A DNA stretch of 64,000 nt. It comes from Polynucleobacter sp. Its GTDB lineage: Bacteria; Pseudomonadota; Gammaproteobacteria; Burkholderiales; Burkholderiaceae_D. The number at the start of each line of letters is the position of its first letter. Within the stretch, counting starts at the first letter, position 1. The notes under the pieces were generated by a model that had not been told where the DNA came from, did no database searches, and saw only the letters and a list, made by a program, of their open reading frames with translations. Below, piece by piece: positions 1 through 9,598 of this stretch. The stretch is from assembly GCA_021737945.1 (NCBI GenBank), contig JAIPCX010000007.1:1-64000 (forward strand), read 5' to 3'. A program made the translations under genes and the position numbers.

Positions 1-234
1 GCCACTGAAGGGCAGATCATCCCCGTCGTGACTCGATTCCAGCCGCATTATCGCGGCTGGGAAGTGCGTTTTTTCCCGCCTTGGGAAAACTATCCGGGAG
101 ACGATATAGAGCAAGCGACACGCTTCATGAATGCATTCATTGAAGAGCGCATTCAAGAAGCACCTGCTGAATATTTTTGGTCACACAAACGCTTTAAAAC
201 ACGGCCCGAAGGCATACCAAGCTTATACGATTAG
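1..234 (+). CDS. Lipid A biosynthesis acyltransferase (LpxL/HtrB-like), C-terminal part, 5' truncated by window edge
   Basis: Frame open from base 1; C-terminal motif FFPPWENYPGDDIEQATRFMNAFIEERIQEAPAEYFWSHKRFKTRPEG typical of lauroyl/myristoyl acyltransferases; adjacent to dapF. Confidence 0.88.
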   Translation, partial: ATEGQIIPVVTRFQPHYRGWEVRFFPPWENYPGDDIEQATRFMNAFIEERIQEAPAEYFWSHKRFKTRPEGIPSLYD

Positions 235-243
235 AGCTCGCCA

Positions 244-1182
244 CTAGTCATCACTTTTTTCAGTCTCAACCGACGTACTACTGTCCGAATCTATTTTTTC
301 CGAAACAGGCTTTGATTCAGTTTGAACATCTGCGCTGACTTTTTGCTCAACTGCCGATGAAGATGATTCTGTAGCATCAATTTTCTCAGCGTCTTGATCA
401 GCTACACCTGATTTTTTGAGAGGGTTCACATCGGGCGTCAGTAAGGGCGAATTAAATTGTGATTTTTTTTCTTCATTTCTAATTTCTAAATTTGCACCAT
501 ATGAATTGATTGATTGCTCAATCTTTTTAAACAACTCAGAGTCTGCATTTTTTTCATCTTTTTGCATCTTGAAAGCTTCCAACTGTTGATGACAATACGC
601 AACAGGGTCTTTTGTAAACGCGTTATAGTCTTTGGCTTTCAGATCAATAATTTTGTTTCTAATCAAAATAAAAAATTCAGTTGAAATTTTGTCTAACCCA
701 GCTATTTTTGCAAACTCCGTCAATCTCACAATCCTTTTTCTTTGCATCTCTCTCTGTCGGTTAGCTTCTTCATTAAAATCATTGTCTTCATCCGTCGTCT
801 CTCTTGATGCACCACTTAAATAAGAAGTCGAACTAGACCTAGGCGAAAACAAGTTTTTAATCGAGCTAAGCATGCCGCTCTTTTCAACTCCCACCAATTG
901 AAGTTTGCTAGCTGACTGAGTACTTACCACGAGTTCTTTTTCGTGATCCAAAATATAGCTTTTTACCTTTTTCGACTGATGCTCCTGATTGATCAAAATA
1001 TCAATCACAAAGGGATCTATTTTATTAACGAGGTATGAATTTATATAGCTACTTAGCTTTGCATAAAAGCCAGCGCCTTTTTTTGTATCTGCCGCAAGTT
1101 TAGGAGCCCAAATAGTCATAAAAGAAAACGTGGAAATAAATCCTACTAATGCACTTTTCCTTAGCTGTAGCTGGTCTTTCAT
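244..1182 (-). CDS. Hypothetical protein, Lys/Ser/Glu-rich, N-terminal hydrophobic segment
   Basis: 312-aa ORF, AT-rich; hydrophobic stretch near N-terminus (ALVGFISTFSFMTIWAP); no recognisable family. Confidence 0.65.
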   Translation of the reverse strand: MKDQLQLRKSALVGFISTFSFMTIWAPKLAADTKKGAGFYAKLSSYINSYLVNKIDPFVIDILINQEHQSKKVKSYILDHEKELVVSTQSASKLQLVGVEKSGMLSSIKNLFSPRSSSTSYLSGASRETTDEDNDFNEEANRQREMQRKRIVRLTEFAKIAGLDKISTEFFILIRNKIIDLKAKDYNAFTKDPVAYCHQQLEAFKMQKDEKNADSELFKKIEQSINSYGANLEIRNEEKKSQFNSPLLTPDVNPLKKSGVADQDAEKIDATESSSSAVEQKVSADVQTESKPVSEKIDSDSSTSVETEKSDD

Positions 1183-1214
1183 TCCACCGCCTTCAGTTTT
1201 TCCAAACCTCGTAA

Positions 1215-2168
1215 TTACCTGTCGATCAATCTCCAGAAATAATTTTTTATAGGATCGGGAAAGTTAGATGACGCTAACTTCATATCTGAACCAAAAAAAT
1301 AATCGCCAACTAAATTCATTGTTGGCGCCATCAAGTGCACTATCTCCGGATGGTTAACTTGTTCCACCGTACGCAAACCCTCACTAAGCTTGGTAACTTT
1401 TTCTCCCACTTTGGCGTATTCACGCATCGCTTTTTGTAGCAGCTCATCTAATTTTTTAGGGTCCAGATGATGTTTTATAAATGGCTCACAAAATCTTTCA
1501 ATGATGTTTAGCTTTTCGTACATCGCGCCTGATGACGACTGATAATTTATGATGAACAAAGACTCTCTCAGCATAGTTTTTATTCTTTCAGCACCCTCTT
1601 TTTCTCTGTACTGACTGTCTATAGTGACTAGTAAGCGTGCTAATTTTTCTGGTTTGAGGATGAACTTCTGAATTCCGAGGTCAATAATCACGTCTAGCCC
1701 TATGGGAAGATCTGACGCGTTTACCGCTCCCTTTTCACTTATTTTTTCTTTAGGGGAAGCAAGGGCAACGGTAGCACTCGACCCGCTGCTGGCCGATTGG
1801 GGAGTAGACAAAGCATCCGATTGCGAGATCGGCACCGTCGTCGAACTACTAGTTGTTGGCTTCTTTGGAGTACTGTTTAACTCACGCGCTTTAGGCGGCG
1901 TATGCGACGAACTCACAGGCTGACTGTCCATGTTTATAAAGAGGTTTGGCTGAGATCTTGTATTGCGTAACTTGGGTACCCTTGGAGAATCATTTTCCCC
2001 TTGCGCGACTCTCCACGTTTTGTCACGTGCATTTTCTGGTTTATTACTTTGTTGGAGCTTTGAATCTCCTATTTGCCCTTTTTGTTCTAATAATTTTTTT
2101 TGATGTTCCTGATCGTTTGAATCTAGACTATTACTTGAATGACTTTTGCTTAGGGAAGAGGTGCTCAT
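1215..2168 (-). CDS. Hypothetical protein, disordered Ser/Thr/Pro-rich N-terminal half plus possibly helical C-terminal domain
   Basis: 317-aa ORF on the same strand as 244..1182; low-complexity N-terminus; no recognisable family. Confidence 0.65.
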   Translation of the reverse strand: MSTSSLSKSHSSNSLDSNDQEHQKKLLEQKGQIGDSKLQQSNKPENARDKTWRVAQGENDSPRVPKLRNTRSQPNLFINMDSQPVSSSHTPPKARELNSTPKKPTTSSSTTVPISQSDALSTPQSASSGSSATVALASPKEKISEKGAVNASDLPIGLDVIIDLGIQKFILKPEKLARLLVTIDSQYREKEGAERIKTMLRESLFIINYQSSSGAMYEKLNIIERFCEPFIKHHLDPKKLDELLQKAMREYAKVGEKVTKLSEGLRTVEQVNHPEIVHLMAPTMNLVGDYFFGSDMKLASSNFPDPIKNYFWRLIDR

Positions 2169-2495
2169 GGCGAGCCTTTCAATAAATTGGCGAAATGTGT
2201 TTTAAGAGCTGACCTGTGAGGTGACCAAAAAAAAGCTTGGTATTTTTGAGGATGAGACAGGTACTTGCGTGTCTGGCAATTCTTTAATCAGACTGTTTTC
2301 GTAACTACTCATTGGCCTAAGTTCCGGCCGCTATGAGAAAATCAGATTGAATTAGAGATGACATTCGCTTGATCACTAACTCACCCTAGAATCTGGTTTA
2401 ATTAGTTTAAATTTGTTGTAATTACCCTGCATATCACTTCGACCAGTCGACACACTTTCACAACCGGTCTTAGTCATAGCAACGCTTAAAGATGG

Positions 2496-3350
2496 ATGAT
2501 GAAACTTAAATTCACAAAAATGCATGGCGCCGGAAATGATTTCATCGTCATCGATGCGATTAATCAGACAGTTAATCTCACGCCCGATCAATGGCATCTC
2601 ATTGCAGACCGACGTTTTGGGATTGGTGCAGATCAGATGTTAGTCGTGGAAAAACCTACCACTCCCGATGTCGATTTTCGCTATCGTATTTTTAATTCTG
2701 ATGGGGGTGAAGTTGAGCAGTGCGGTAATGGAGCACGCGCTTTTGTGAAATTTGTCGTAGACAAAGGACTAACTGATCGACGTGAAATTCGCGTTGAGAC
2801 CATGTCTGGTATCATAACTCCGCGCTTGGAGGATGACGGACGTATCACCGTCGATATGGGCCCACCCATATTTGATGCAAAAAATGTCCCCTTTGATTCG
2901 AACGGATTGACCTCTAACAAAGAACATGCTGCTTCAGTCTGGCCTTTAGACGTGAATGGTAAACTGATTTCTACAGTGGTGCTCTCTATGGGTAATCCGC
3001 ATGCAGTACAAATTGTGCGCGATGTCGACCAAGCACCTGTTACTACTGATGGTCCAGCGATTGAAAATCATCCGCGTTTTCCAAATCGAGTCAATGCCGG
3101 ATTCATGCAAATTATTGATAGGCAGCATGTGAAGCTACGTGTATTTGAGAGGGGCGCAGGCGAGACACTTGCTTGTGGTACTGGTGCATGCGCAGCGGTG
3201 GTCGCCGGTATCCAACTTGGTCAACTCGATTCGCCTGTCGGCGTTTCGACCCGCGGCGGAGAATTAGTCATTGAATGGCAAGGCGGTGATCACGCTGTCA
3301 TGCTCACCGGTCCTGCGGTTAGTGTGTTTGAAGGCAGTATCGATATTTAA
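2496..3350 (+). CDS. dapF: Diaminopimelate epimerase
   Basis: [30 protein letters not shown] and [17 protein letters not shown] motifs. Confidence 0.98.
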   Translation: MMKLKFTKMHGAGNDFIVIDAINQTVNLTPDQWHLIADRRFGIGADQMLVVEKPTTPDVDFRYRIFNSDGGEVEQCGNGARAFVKFVVDKGLTDRREIRVETMSGIITPRLEDDGRITVDMGPPIFDAKNVPFDSNGLTSNKEHAASVWPLDVNGKLISTVVLSMGNPHAVQIVRDVDQAPVTTDGPAIENHPRFPNRVNAGFMQIIDRQHVKLRVFERGAGETLACGTGACAAVVAGIQLGQLDSPVGVSTRGGELVIEWQGGDHAVMLTGPAVSVFEGSIDI

Positions 3351-3391
3351 TTTTTTGTTTTCGCCTTCGAAACTTACCTTAGCAAATTGCC

Positions 3392-4945
3392 CTATGCCCG
3401 GTTTCGATTGTGCTCTCGACGCGCGCTCATCAAACTGCGAAATCGATATATGCGCTGTCGATAATTTCCTTCAGCGCCAATCGGCGATCCATCGACGGTA
3501 TCAAATACACGTGCAGCGTAGTCAACCGCCTGTCTTTGCTCACTGGTTAATATCAGTATTAACCGTCGACGACTACGTGGATGCTGCTCTCGTATATCAA
3601 TTTCAAGACAATGGCCATGGTCGGCTTCTTGTACGTCTATAAGCAAGGCCTCCGCTCGCGTCAAACCAAACCAATAACCAAGTTCTACTCGCGCCGCAAG
3701 GAAAGGATACTGACTCATCATCTCGCGCGTGAATGCGCGCTTCGCGACATTCGCCCAGTCAGCTTTTCTAATCGGCGGAACAATTTTATGCAACAGCTTC
3801 TGCGCTTCTTCGTTACCTTGCGCAGCAGCCTTCAGTAACCAATACACGGCACGAATATCTGTACGCGGATCAATGCGGCGCTGTCGCCACGCGATTAAAC
3901 CCATCTCTAATTGTGAACGCATGTGACCACCACTTGCGGCCATTTCTAAATATCTACGCGCTTCCGCTACGCTACGACGGGAAAATTCTGGCTTTAAAAA
4001 TACGCGTGACAAAGCAAAGGATGCTTTTTCTTCACCTTGTTCCGCCGCAATCGTTAACCACCGAATAGCTTTTTTGTAGTGAGCTACGCCAGTGACATTA
4101 CTTAATCGCAAACCATTTTCATCCATACGCGCAATCCACAAACCATAGGCGAGTTGAGCCCTGCTTTGCCCTCCTTCAGCTGCCACGCGCAAGTAATGCT
4201 CGATCAAGCGACTGTTGGGATCCGATGTCATTAGCAACGCTTGTGCGCAACGACTCAGTAATTCGGTTTCTAACTTGTTACAGGGCTGGCGACGAATGGT
4301 TAGTCCGCTGGCGCGACGCTCGATGTCTTGAGCCAAAGGTAAGGCCCAGAGTAAAAATTTTAAATAATCGCCAGATTCCCAAGCACTATCAGCAAGCACG
4401 TATTGCGCTTCGATGACTCCACCTTTGGCTGCACGAGTTGCCCACTCAACAGCCGCATTCAATTGATTACCTTCCGATGCCGTCGCATCATGCGGCTTAG
4501 TCTGTCGCGCAGTTTCACGAATGCCTAACTGTTGCGCAAGTAGCCATTGTGCATCGGGCAATCCCGCCTCGGCCGCTGCTTGCAATGCCCGCAAGGCTTT
4601 CTGTTTTAACGATGGCTCGGCCCTAGTCCAACAAGAAAAAACTAACATGGCGAGCACTAATCCGGCCTTGGCTATGCCCCCATCAAATGCACGTTCGTAC
4701 CAGAACGCGACGCGTAAAGGATCCTTCACTTGATGAGCAACGTCGAAAGGTACATTGGCCCCAATTAATAACCACGCATCAGGCTGATTGTTTTCCGCTG
4801 CTTTTTGCAACCAATGTAAGGCCGTGGAATGACTTTGCGGCAAGCCTCCGCCGCCAAATAGATAACGCTTGCCCAGTGCAAGCTGAGCTGGCGCTTTACC
4901 CGCGCGAGCCGCGCGAATGATGAGTAATTCCTCTCGATTGGCCAT
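3392..4945 (-). CDS. Sel1-like (TPR-like) repeat protein
   Basis: Multiple Sel1-type repeats (e.g. AQLALGKRYLFGGGGLPQSHSTALHWLQKAAENNQPDA; WLTIAAEQGEEKASFALSRVF). Confidence 0.85.
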   Translation of the reverse strand: MANREELLIIRAARAGKAPAQLALGKRYLFGGGGLPQSHSTALHWLQKAAENNQPDAWLLIGANVPFDVAHQVKDPLRVAFWYERAFDGGIAKAGLVLAMLVFSCWTRAEPSLKQKALRALQAAAEAGLPDAQWLLAQQLGIRETARQTKPHDATASEGNQLNAAVEWATRAAKGGVIEAQYVLADSAWESGDYLKFLLWALPLAQDIERRASGLTIRRQPCNKLETELLSRCAQALLMTSDPNSRLIEHYLRVAAEGGQSRAQLAYGLWIARMDENGLRLSNVTGVAHYKKAIRWLTIAAEQGEEKASFALSRVFLKPEFSRRSVAEARRYLEMAASGGHMRSQLEMGLIAWRQRRIDPRTDIRAVYWLLKAAAQGNEEAQKLLHKIVPPIRKADWANVAKRAFTREMMSQYPFLAARVELGYWFGLTRAEALLIDVQEADHGHCLEIDIREQHPRSRRRLILILTSEQRQAVDYAARVFDTVDGSPIGAEGNYRQRIYRFRSLMSARREHNRNRA

Positions 4946-5291
4946 GATAAGTAGAGCTGCGCCTTAGAAAACTTCGGCCAGAGCGCACGTCAAAAGCAGG
5001 TTTAGCCCACTGCTGACTGTTAGTCACAACAACTCTTTTCTAACGCAAGAAGTTGGGAACGCGCTGACCCAGTGTTATCAAAATTAAAACTAGACTTTGC
5101 GCTTTGAGTGGGGGCATCGTCAACGTCGATTAGTGCCAATAAAACAACAACATTCATCAATAAGTCTCTTTTTGTCAGAAAGCTTTTTTTCAAGCGCACC
5201 GAAGTTACGAGTGTTTTCATTTTAGAAATTAATGTTGCCCCAATCCGACCCGAGCGGATTCTCAACAAAACTTCGATAAGGGGATGCAAAA

Positions 5292-6335
5292 ATGAAAAAA
5301 TCACTCGTTGCGCTAGCGTTGGCCGGCGCGTTTGCCAGTGCCGCTCAGGCACAATCAATAGAGATGTATGGAATTGTGGATATGGGATTTGTTCAGGAAA
5401 GTGGTGGCCCGACTGGCCCAACCTCTGCAGGAACAGCAAAGGGAGCAATTAATAAATTAACAAGCGGCGCTCAATCCGGCACTCGTTTAGGCTTTAAAGG
5501 TACCGAAGATCTGGGCGGCGGAATGAAAGCGCTATTTATTTTGGAAACCGGTATCGCTGCCGACAAAGGCGGCTTTAATCAAGCCAATTCCGCTTTTGCT
5601 CGTCAAAGTTTTGTTGGCTTACAAAGCGATATGGGTACGGTCACGATGGGCCGCCAATACACGCCTTACTTCTTGACCATGTTGGTCGGTGACCCCTTCG
5701 CAGCAGGTATGGCCGGCGCAGCACAAAACATGCTGATGCCAGCTTCAAACATCCGCATGGACAATGCCGTGAAGTACACCTCACCTGTGTTTTCAGGCTT
5801 TAGTGCTGAAGCAGCCTATGGTTTTGGCGAACAAGTCGACAGCGTGGTCAGAAGCCGCCAATTAGGCGCCTTCATCAACTACAGCGGCGCTCCTGTGAAT
5901 GTCCGTTTAGGCTACCTAAGAAAAAATACCGATACCAGCGCGGCTACGAAAACAGATGAAATATCTAACTGGATTCTCGCCGCCAACTGGGATGTGAAAG
6001 TCGCCAAGCTTTTTGCCGCGGTCACTAACAACGATGAAGCGGTATACGCCCCTATTCGTCGCAAGAGCCAAGATTATCTGATCGGAGCTCAAGTGCCATT
6101 CAACAAACACACGTTCATCGCTTCTTACATCTACAAAGATGGGGACGACACCATGACAGGTAATGCAAACCAAGTAGCTTTGGGCTATACCTACACCATG
6201 TCCAAGCGCACCAATCTGTATGCGGCGTGGGGACGTATTAACAATGGAACCAATAGCTTGCTCACCGTTGGAAATAATTCCGAGCCAGGTTATGGCGACA
6301 AAGCACTTAACTTAGGTATTCGCCACATTTTTTGA
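5292..6335 (+). CDS. Gram-negative (Burkholderiales-type) general porin
   Basis: Signal peptide MKKSLVALALAGAFASAAQAQS; QSSIEMYGIVDMGF-like start; GSRLGFKGTEDLGGG-like motif; terminal Phe. Confidence 0.95.
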   Translation: MKKSLVALALAGAFASAAQAQSIEMYGIVDMGFVQESGGPTGPTSAGTAKGAINKLTSGAQSGTRLGFKGTEDLGGGMKALFILETGIAADKGGFNQANSAFARQSFVGLQSDMGTVTMGRQYTPYFLTMLVGDPFAAGMAGAAQNMLMPASNIRMDNAVKYTSPVFSGFSAEAAYGFGEQVDSVVRSRQLGAFINYSGAPVNVRLGYLRKNTDTSAATKTDEISNWILAANWDVKVAKLFAAVTNNDEAVYAPIRRKSQDYLIGAQVPFNKHTFIASYIYKDGDDTMTGNANQVALGYTYTMSKRTNLYAAWGRINNGTNSLLTVGNNSEPGYGDKALNLGIRHIF

Positions 6336-6448
6336 TGCTGTTAAAGGCAGGCTGATTCAGGATAGAGCAATCGCTTGATCACGTCTTGAATCGCCTGTTT
6401 GTGAGTCTGCAGGTTTTTTCTGCGATCTAATCTCCTCTGTAGTTTTGT

Positions 6449-6473
6449 GGGCACCTCAGGGTGCCCTTTTTTT
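6449..6473 (+). terminator. Rho-independent terminator downstream of porin
   Basis: GGGCACC-tcag-GGTGCCC followed by a T tract. Confidence 0.85.
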
Positions 6474-6548
6474 ATTCAAGCCATCGGTTTCAGACCCAGA
6501 TACAATTCGGGAATTCCTGAATTTCACTCGAGATCACCGACTGCCATC

Positions 6549-7208
6549 ATGACCGCTACCACAGACGCCCACGCCGTTGCACTCTATCTGGAAGATCATC
6601 CCAATTTTTTTGAAGATCATCCCGACTTGATTGCCAGCTTTAAGCTGACGACCGCACTCGGTGGCCGCACTGTCTCACTGCAAGAGCGCCAAGTCGAAGT
6701 GCTACGCGAAAAAATCCGTAACCTCGAATTACAACTGGTGAATCAGTCGCGTTATGCCAAAGATAATGACGGCATCATGGTGAAAATCCATGAATGGACG
6801 TTAAAACTTCTGGCCGCACGCTCAGATCAACCCGCAGAGTCGGCGCTGGAAACCTTAAGCGACTGCTTCAAAGTTCCGGCGGCAAGTTTGCGAGTGTGGG
6901 ATGCCTCCATAGACTTAGATGCGAAATGGCAGGAAGCCTCGGATTTAGAAGCAGCAAAAACACTCGCTACTCAGCAAGTCAATCCATATTGCGGCCCCTC
7001 CGCCAATAAGCCTGGCGTGGCATGGCTGAGCGATTCGTCGACAATTCAATCTGTAGCCTTGATTCCACTACTCGCACCAGGCACTACTGAATGCTTTGGC
7101 TTATTAGTGCTGGGCTCACCCGATCCCGCGCGCTTCACAGCCGACATGGATACTCATTTTCTGCGGCTGATCGGCGAGATCGCCAGCGCCACAGTGCATG
7201 GACAGTAA
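6549..7208 (+). CDS. DUF484 family protein (ORF open from 6447; ATG at 6549 preferred)
   Basis: VALYLEDHPNFFEDHPDLIASFKL motif; immediately upstream of and overlapping xerC. Confidence 0.9.
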   Translation: MTATTDAHAVALYLEDHPNFFEDHPDLIASFKLTTALGGRTVSLQERQVEVLREKIRNLELQLVNQSRYAKDNDGIMVKIHEWTLKLLAARSDQPAESALETLSDCFKVPAASLRVWDASIDLDAKWQEASDLEAAKTLATQQVNPYCGPSANKPGVAWLSDSSTIQSVALIPLLAPGTTECFGLLVLGSPDPARFTADMDTHFLRLIGEIASATVHGQ

Positions 7209-8211
7209 AGAGAACTCACCCTTTAACGCTGCAGATCAGCAGCATATCGCTAGCTACCTGCAACACTTGCAAACGCAACGCAAGTTATCTGAGCACACCT
7301 TAGATAGTTATCAGCGCGACCTCGAACAATTGAGTGCGCTATGCGTTGAAAAGAAAATTCCATATCTATCCAAAATTACGGCGTTTGATACTCGACGCTT
7401 TGCTGCGCAATTGCATTCGCGCGGTTTGTCACCCAGCTCGATTGCGCGCAAGTTGTCTGCATGGCGAGGATTTTTTAATTGGATGGCCGTACACCATCAA
7501 CTCACCGTCAATCCCGCCGATGGCGTTAAAGCACCCAAGCGCGCACGCGCTCTTCCGAAAGCTTTGGGTGTCGATGACGCAGTGAGATTAGTCAGCGGTA
7601 GCTACGCGAAGGCCGATGGATCTGAAGCTTCAGACTCCGATATAACTCAACAACTTTGCAATCACGCCATGTTTGAATTGTTGTACTCAAGCGGGCTACG
7701 CGTTTCTGAATTAGTCGGGCTTGATGTTCAGTACTCAGACACCCGCGATCATTCGTCACTAGGCTGGCTAGATCTCGACGGATGCGAAGTCACCGTCACC
7801 GGCAAAGGCAATAAGCGCCGCACAGTACCCGTGGGTGGCGCCGCATTACTCTCGATACGAGAGTGGCTAACTCACAGAGCTTCGGTCACCAGTGAAAAAC
7901 CAAGCTGTGATCCACATGCGTTGTTTATTACTGCGCGCGGACAACGGATAAGCGCTCGCGCAGTACAAACACGCATCAAAGCACACGCACAAGCACTGGG
8001 CATACCCGCCGACGTACATCCGCATATGTTGAGGCATTCATTTGCGTCACATGTATTGCAATCATCGGGGGATTTGCGTGCTGTGCAAGAGATGCTGGGC
8101 CATTCATCGATCGCATCAACTCAGGTGTATACATCGTTAGATTTTCAGCGCTTAGCGCAAGTGTATGATGCCGCACATCCACGCGCGAAAAAGCAAACCT
8201 CACGTGATTAA
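7198..8211 (+). CDS. xerC: Tyrosine recombinase XerC
   Basis: LYSSGLRVSELVGLD, GKGNKRRTVPVG, HMLRHSFASHVLQSSGDLRAVQEMLGHSSIASTQVYT active-site motifs. Confidence 0.96.
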   Translation: MDSKENSPFNAADQQHIASYLQHLQTQRKLSEHTLDSYQRDLEQLSALCVEKKIPYLSKITAFDTRRFAAQLHSRGLSPSSIARKLSAWRGFFNWMAVHHQLTVNPADGVKAPKRARALPKALGVDDAVRLVSGSYAKADGSEASDSDITQQLCNHAMFELLYSSGLRVSELVGLDVQYSDTRDHSSLGWLDLDGCEVTVTGKGNKRRTVPVGGAALLSIREWLTHRASVTSEKPSCDPHALFITARGQRISARAVQTRIKAHAQALGIPADVHPHMLRHSFASHVLQSSGDLRAVQEMLGHSSIASTQVYTSLDFQRLAQVYDAAHPRAKKQTSRD

Positions 8212-8307
8212 CTATGAGCTGCGACGAGCTACGATGAACCACAACAGACAGCAACAGGCACGCCCAATCCATCTCAACTAGGTTCACCAGCAAAGCAAGA
8301 TTAATCC

Positions 8308-9375
8308 ATGGCTCTTATTCCCGCTACGATACTGACCGGTTTTTTAGGTGCCGGCAAAACCACGCTACTAAACCGTCTATTGCACGAAGATCACGGGCAG
8401 CGTATCGCCGTGATTGAAAATGAATTCGGCGAAGAAAATATCGATAATGAAATTATGGTGCAAGACACGCGCGAACAAATCGTTCAAATGAACAACGGTT
8501 GCATTTGCTGCACCGTGCGCGGCGATTTAATTTCAGCACTTGGTCAGCTCGCACAAAAGCAGCGCAGCGGCGAACTAAAGTTTGATCGTGTAGTGATCGA
8601 AACCACCGGCCTTGCCAACCCCGGCCCGGTTGCACAAACGTTTTTCATGGATGAAGAAATCGCTACTAGCTATTTGTTGGATGGCGTAATTACCATCGTT
8701 GATGCTAGCAACGCGATGCAGCAACTCGATAAATTTGAGGAAGCTCAACGTCAAGTTGGTTTCGCTGATCGACTGTTCTTATCTAAATCTGATTTGGTAA
8801 GCAAGGATCAACTCACCCTGCTTGAAACCAGACTACGACGAATTAATCCGCGCGCACCTGTAGGGCGCGCCGATTTCGGTCATGCTCCGATTGCAGAGAT
8901 TTTAGATATTCGCGGATTTAATCTGAACGACAAATTAGATATCGATCCGGATTTTCTAAAGTCTGAAGAGGCACATCACTGCGATGATCATTGTGAACAC
9001 GACCATGAACATCATCATCACGACCATGGGCATGATCATAAACACCATCATGCAAACCACCAAAAGGGTGGTCATACCGATGACATCGCCGCCTTTGTTT
9101 TCCGCAGTAACCGCGCTTTTGATCCGGCGCGTCTAGAAGATTTTATTGGTCAACTGATACAGATGTACGGCCCTCGAATGCTGCGCTACAAAGGCATACT
9201 GTGGATGGAAGGATCCTCACGAAAGGTGATTTTCCAGGGAGTGCATCAAACCATGGGGAGTGATCTCGGTGCGCCATGGGCGTCGGATGAAGTCCGTGGC
9301 AGCAAAATTGTTTTCATAGGTCAATCATTGCCACGCCCCATATTCACTGAGGGACTGGAGCAATGTCTGGTATAA
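8308..9375 (+). CDS. CobW/COG0523 family GTPase (putative zinc metallochaperone)
   Basis: GFLGAGKTTLLNRLL Walker A, NNGCICCTVRGDL CxCC motif, His-rich linker CDDHCEHDHEHHHHDHGHDHKHHHANH, CobW C-terminal domain. Confidence 0.95.
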   Translation: MALIPATILTGFLGAGKTTLLNRLLHEDHGQRIAVIENEFGEENIDNEIMVQDTREQIVQMNNGCICCTVRGDLISALGQLAQKQRSGELKFDRVVIETTGLANPGPVAQTFFMDEEIATSYLLDGVITIVDASNAMQQLDKFEEAQRQVGFADRLFLSKSDLVSKDQLTLLETRLRRINPRAPVGRADFGHAPIAEILDIRGFNLNDKLDIDPDFLKSEEAHHCDDHCEHDHEHHHHDHGHDHKHHHANHQKGGHTDDIAAFVFRSNRAFDPARLEDFIGQLIQMYGPRMLRYKGILWMEGSSRKVIFQGVHQTMGSDLGAPWASDEVRGSKIVFIGQSLPRPIFTEGLEQCLV

Positions 9376-9511
9376 ATGCCATAGTGTTCACAAAAAAAGG
9401 TACCTCACTGCCCGTTTTTCCTAGGATTTACGTGGCTGTACTTGCCAATTGAATTAAAAATATGAAAAGCTTGTCTGTACAGCCGACAATGCGATTACAA
9501 TAGCGCCCGAT

Positions 9512-9598
9512 TTGACTCGGGCACCCCTGCCGGGGATAGTGAGACAGTCCGAGCAGACAACCCGTCTGCCCTGCGCATCAGCAAAAGCAATCGCAGGC
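9512..9598 (+). promoter_or_regulatory. Hairpin-rich leader preceding dksA (candidate structured 5' UTR)
   Basis: CCCC-tgcc-GGGG, GCAGAC-aaccc-GTCTGC and CTGCG...CGCAG inverted repeats, plus possible outer CTCGG/CCGAG pairing. Confidence 0.4.

Noticed and set aside
4946-5291. Long porin upstream region considered as riboswitch or sRNA
   Set aside because: No convincing conserved structure visible; long regulated porin leaders are ordinary.
7198-8211. Tyrosine recombinase considered as a mobile-element integrase
   Set aside because: Sequence and DUF484 neighbour identify it as housekeeping XerC.
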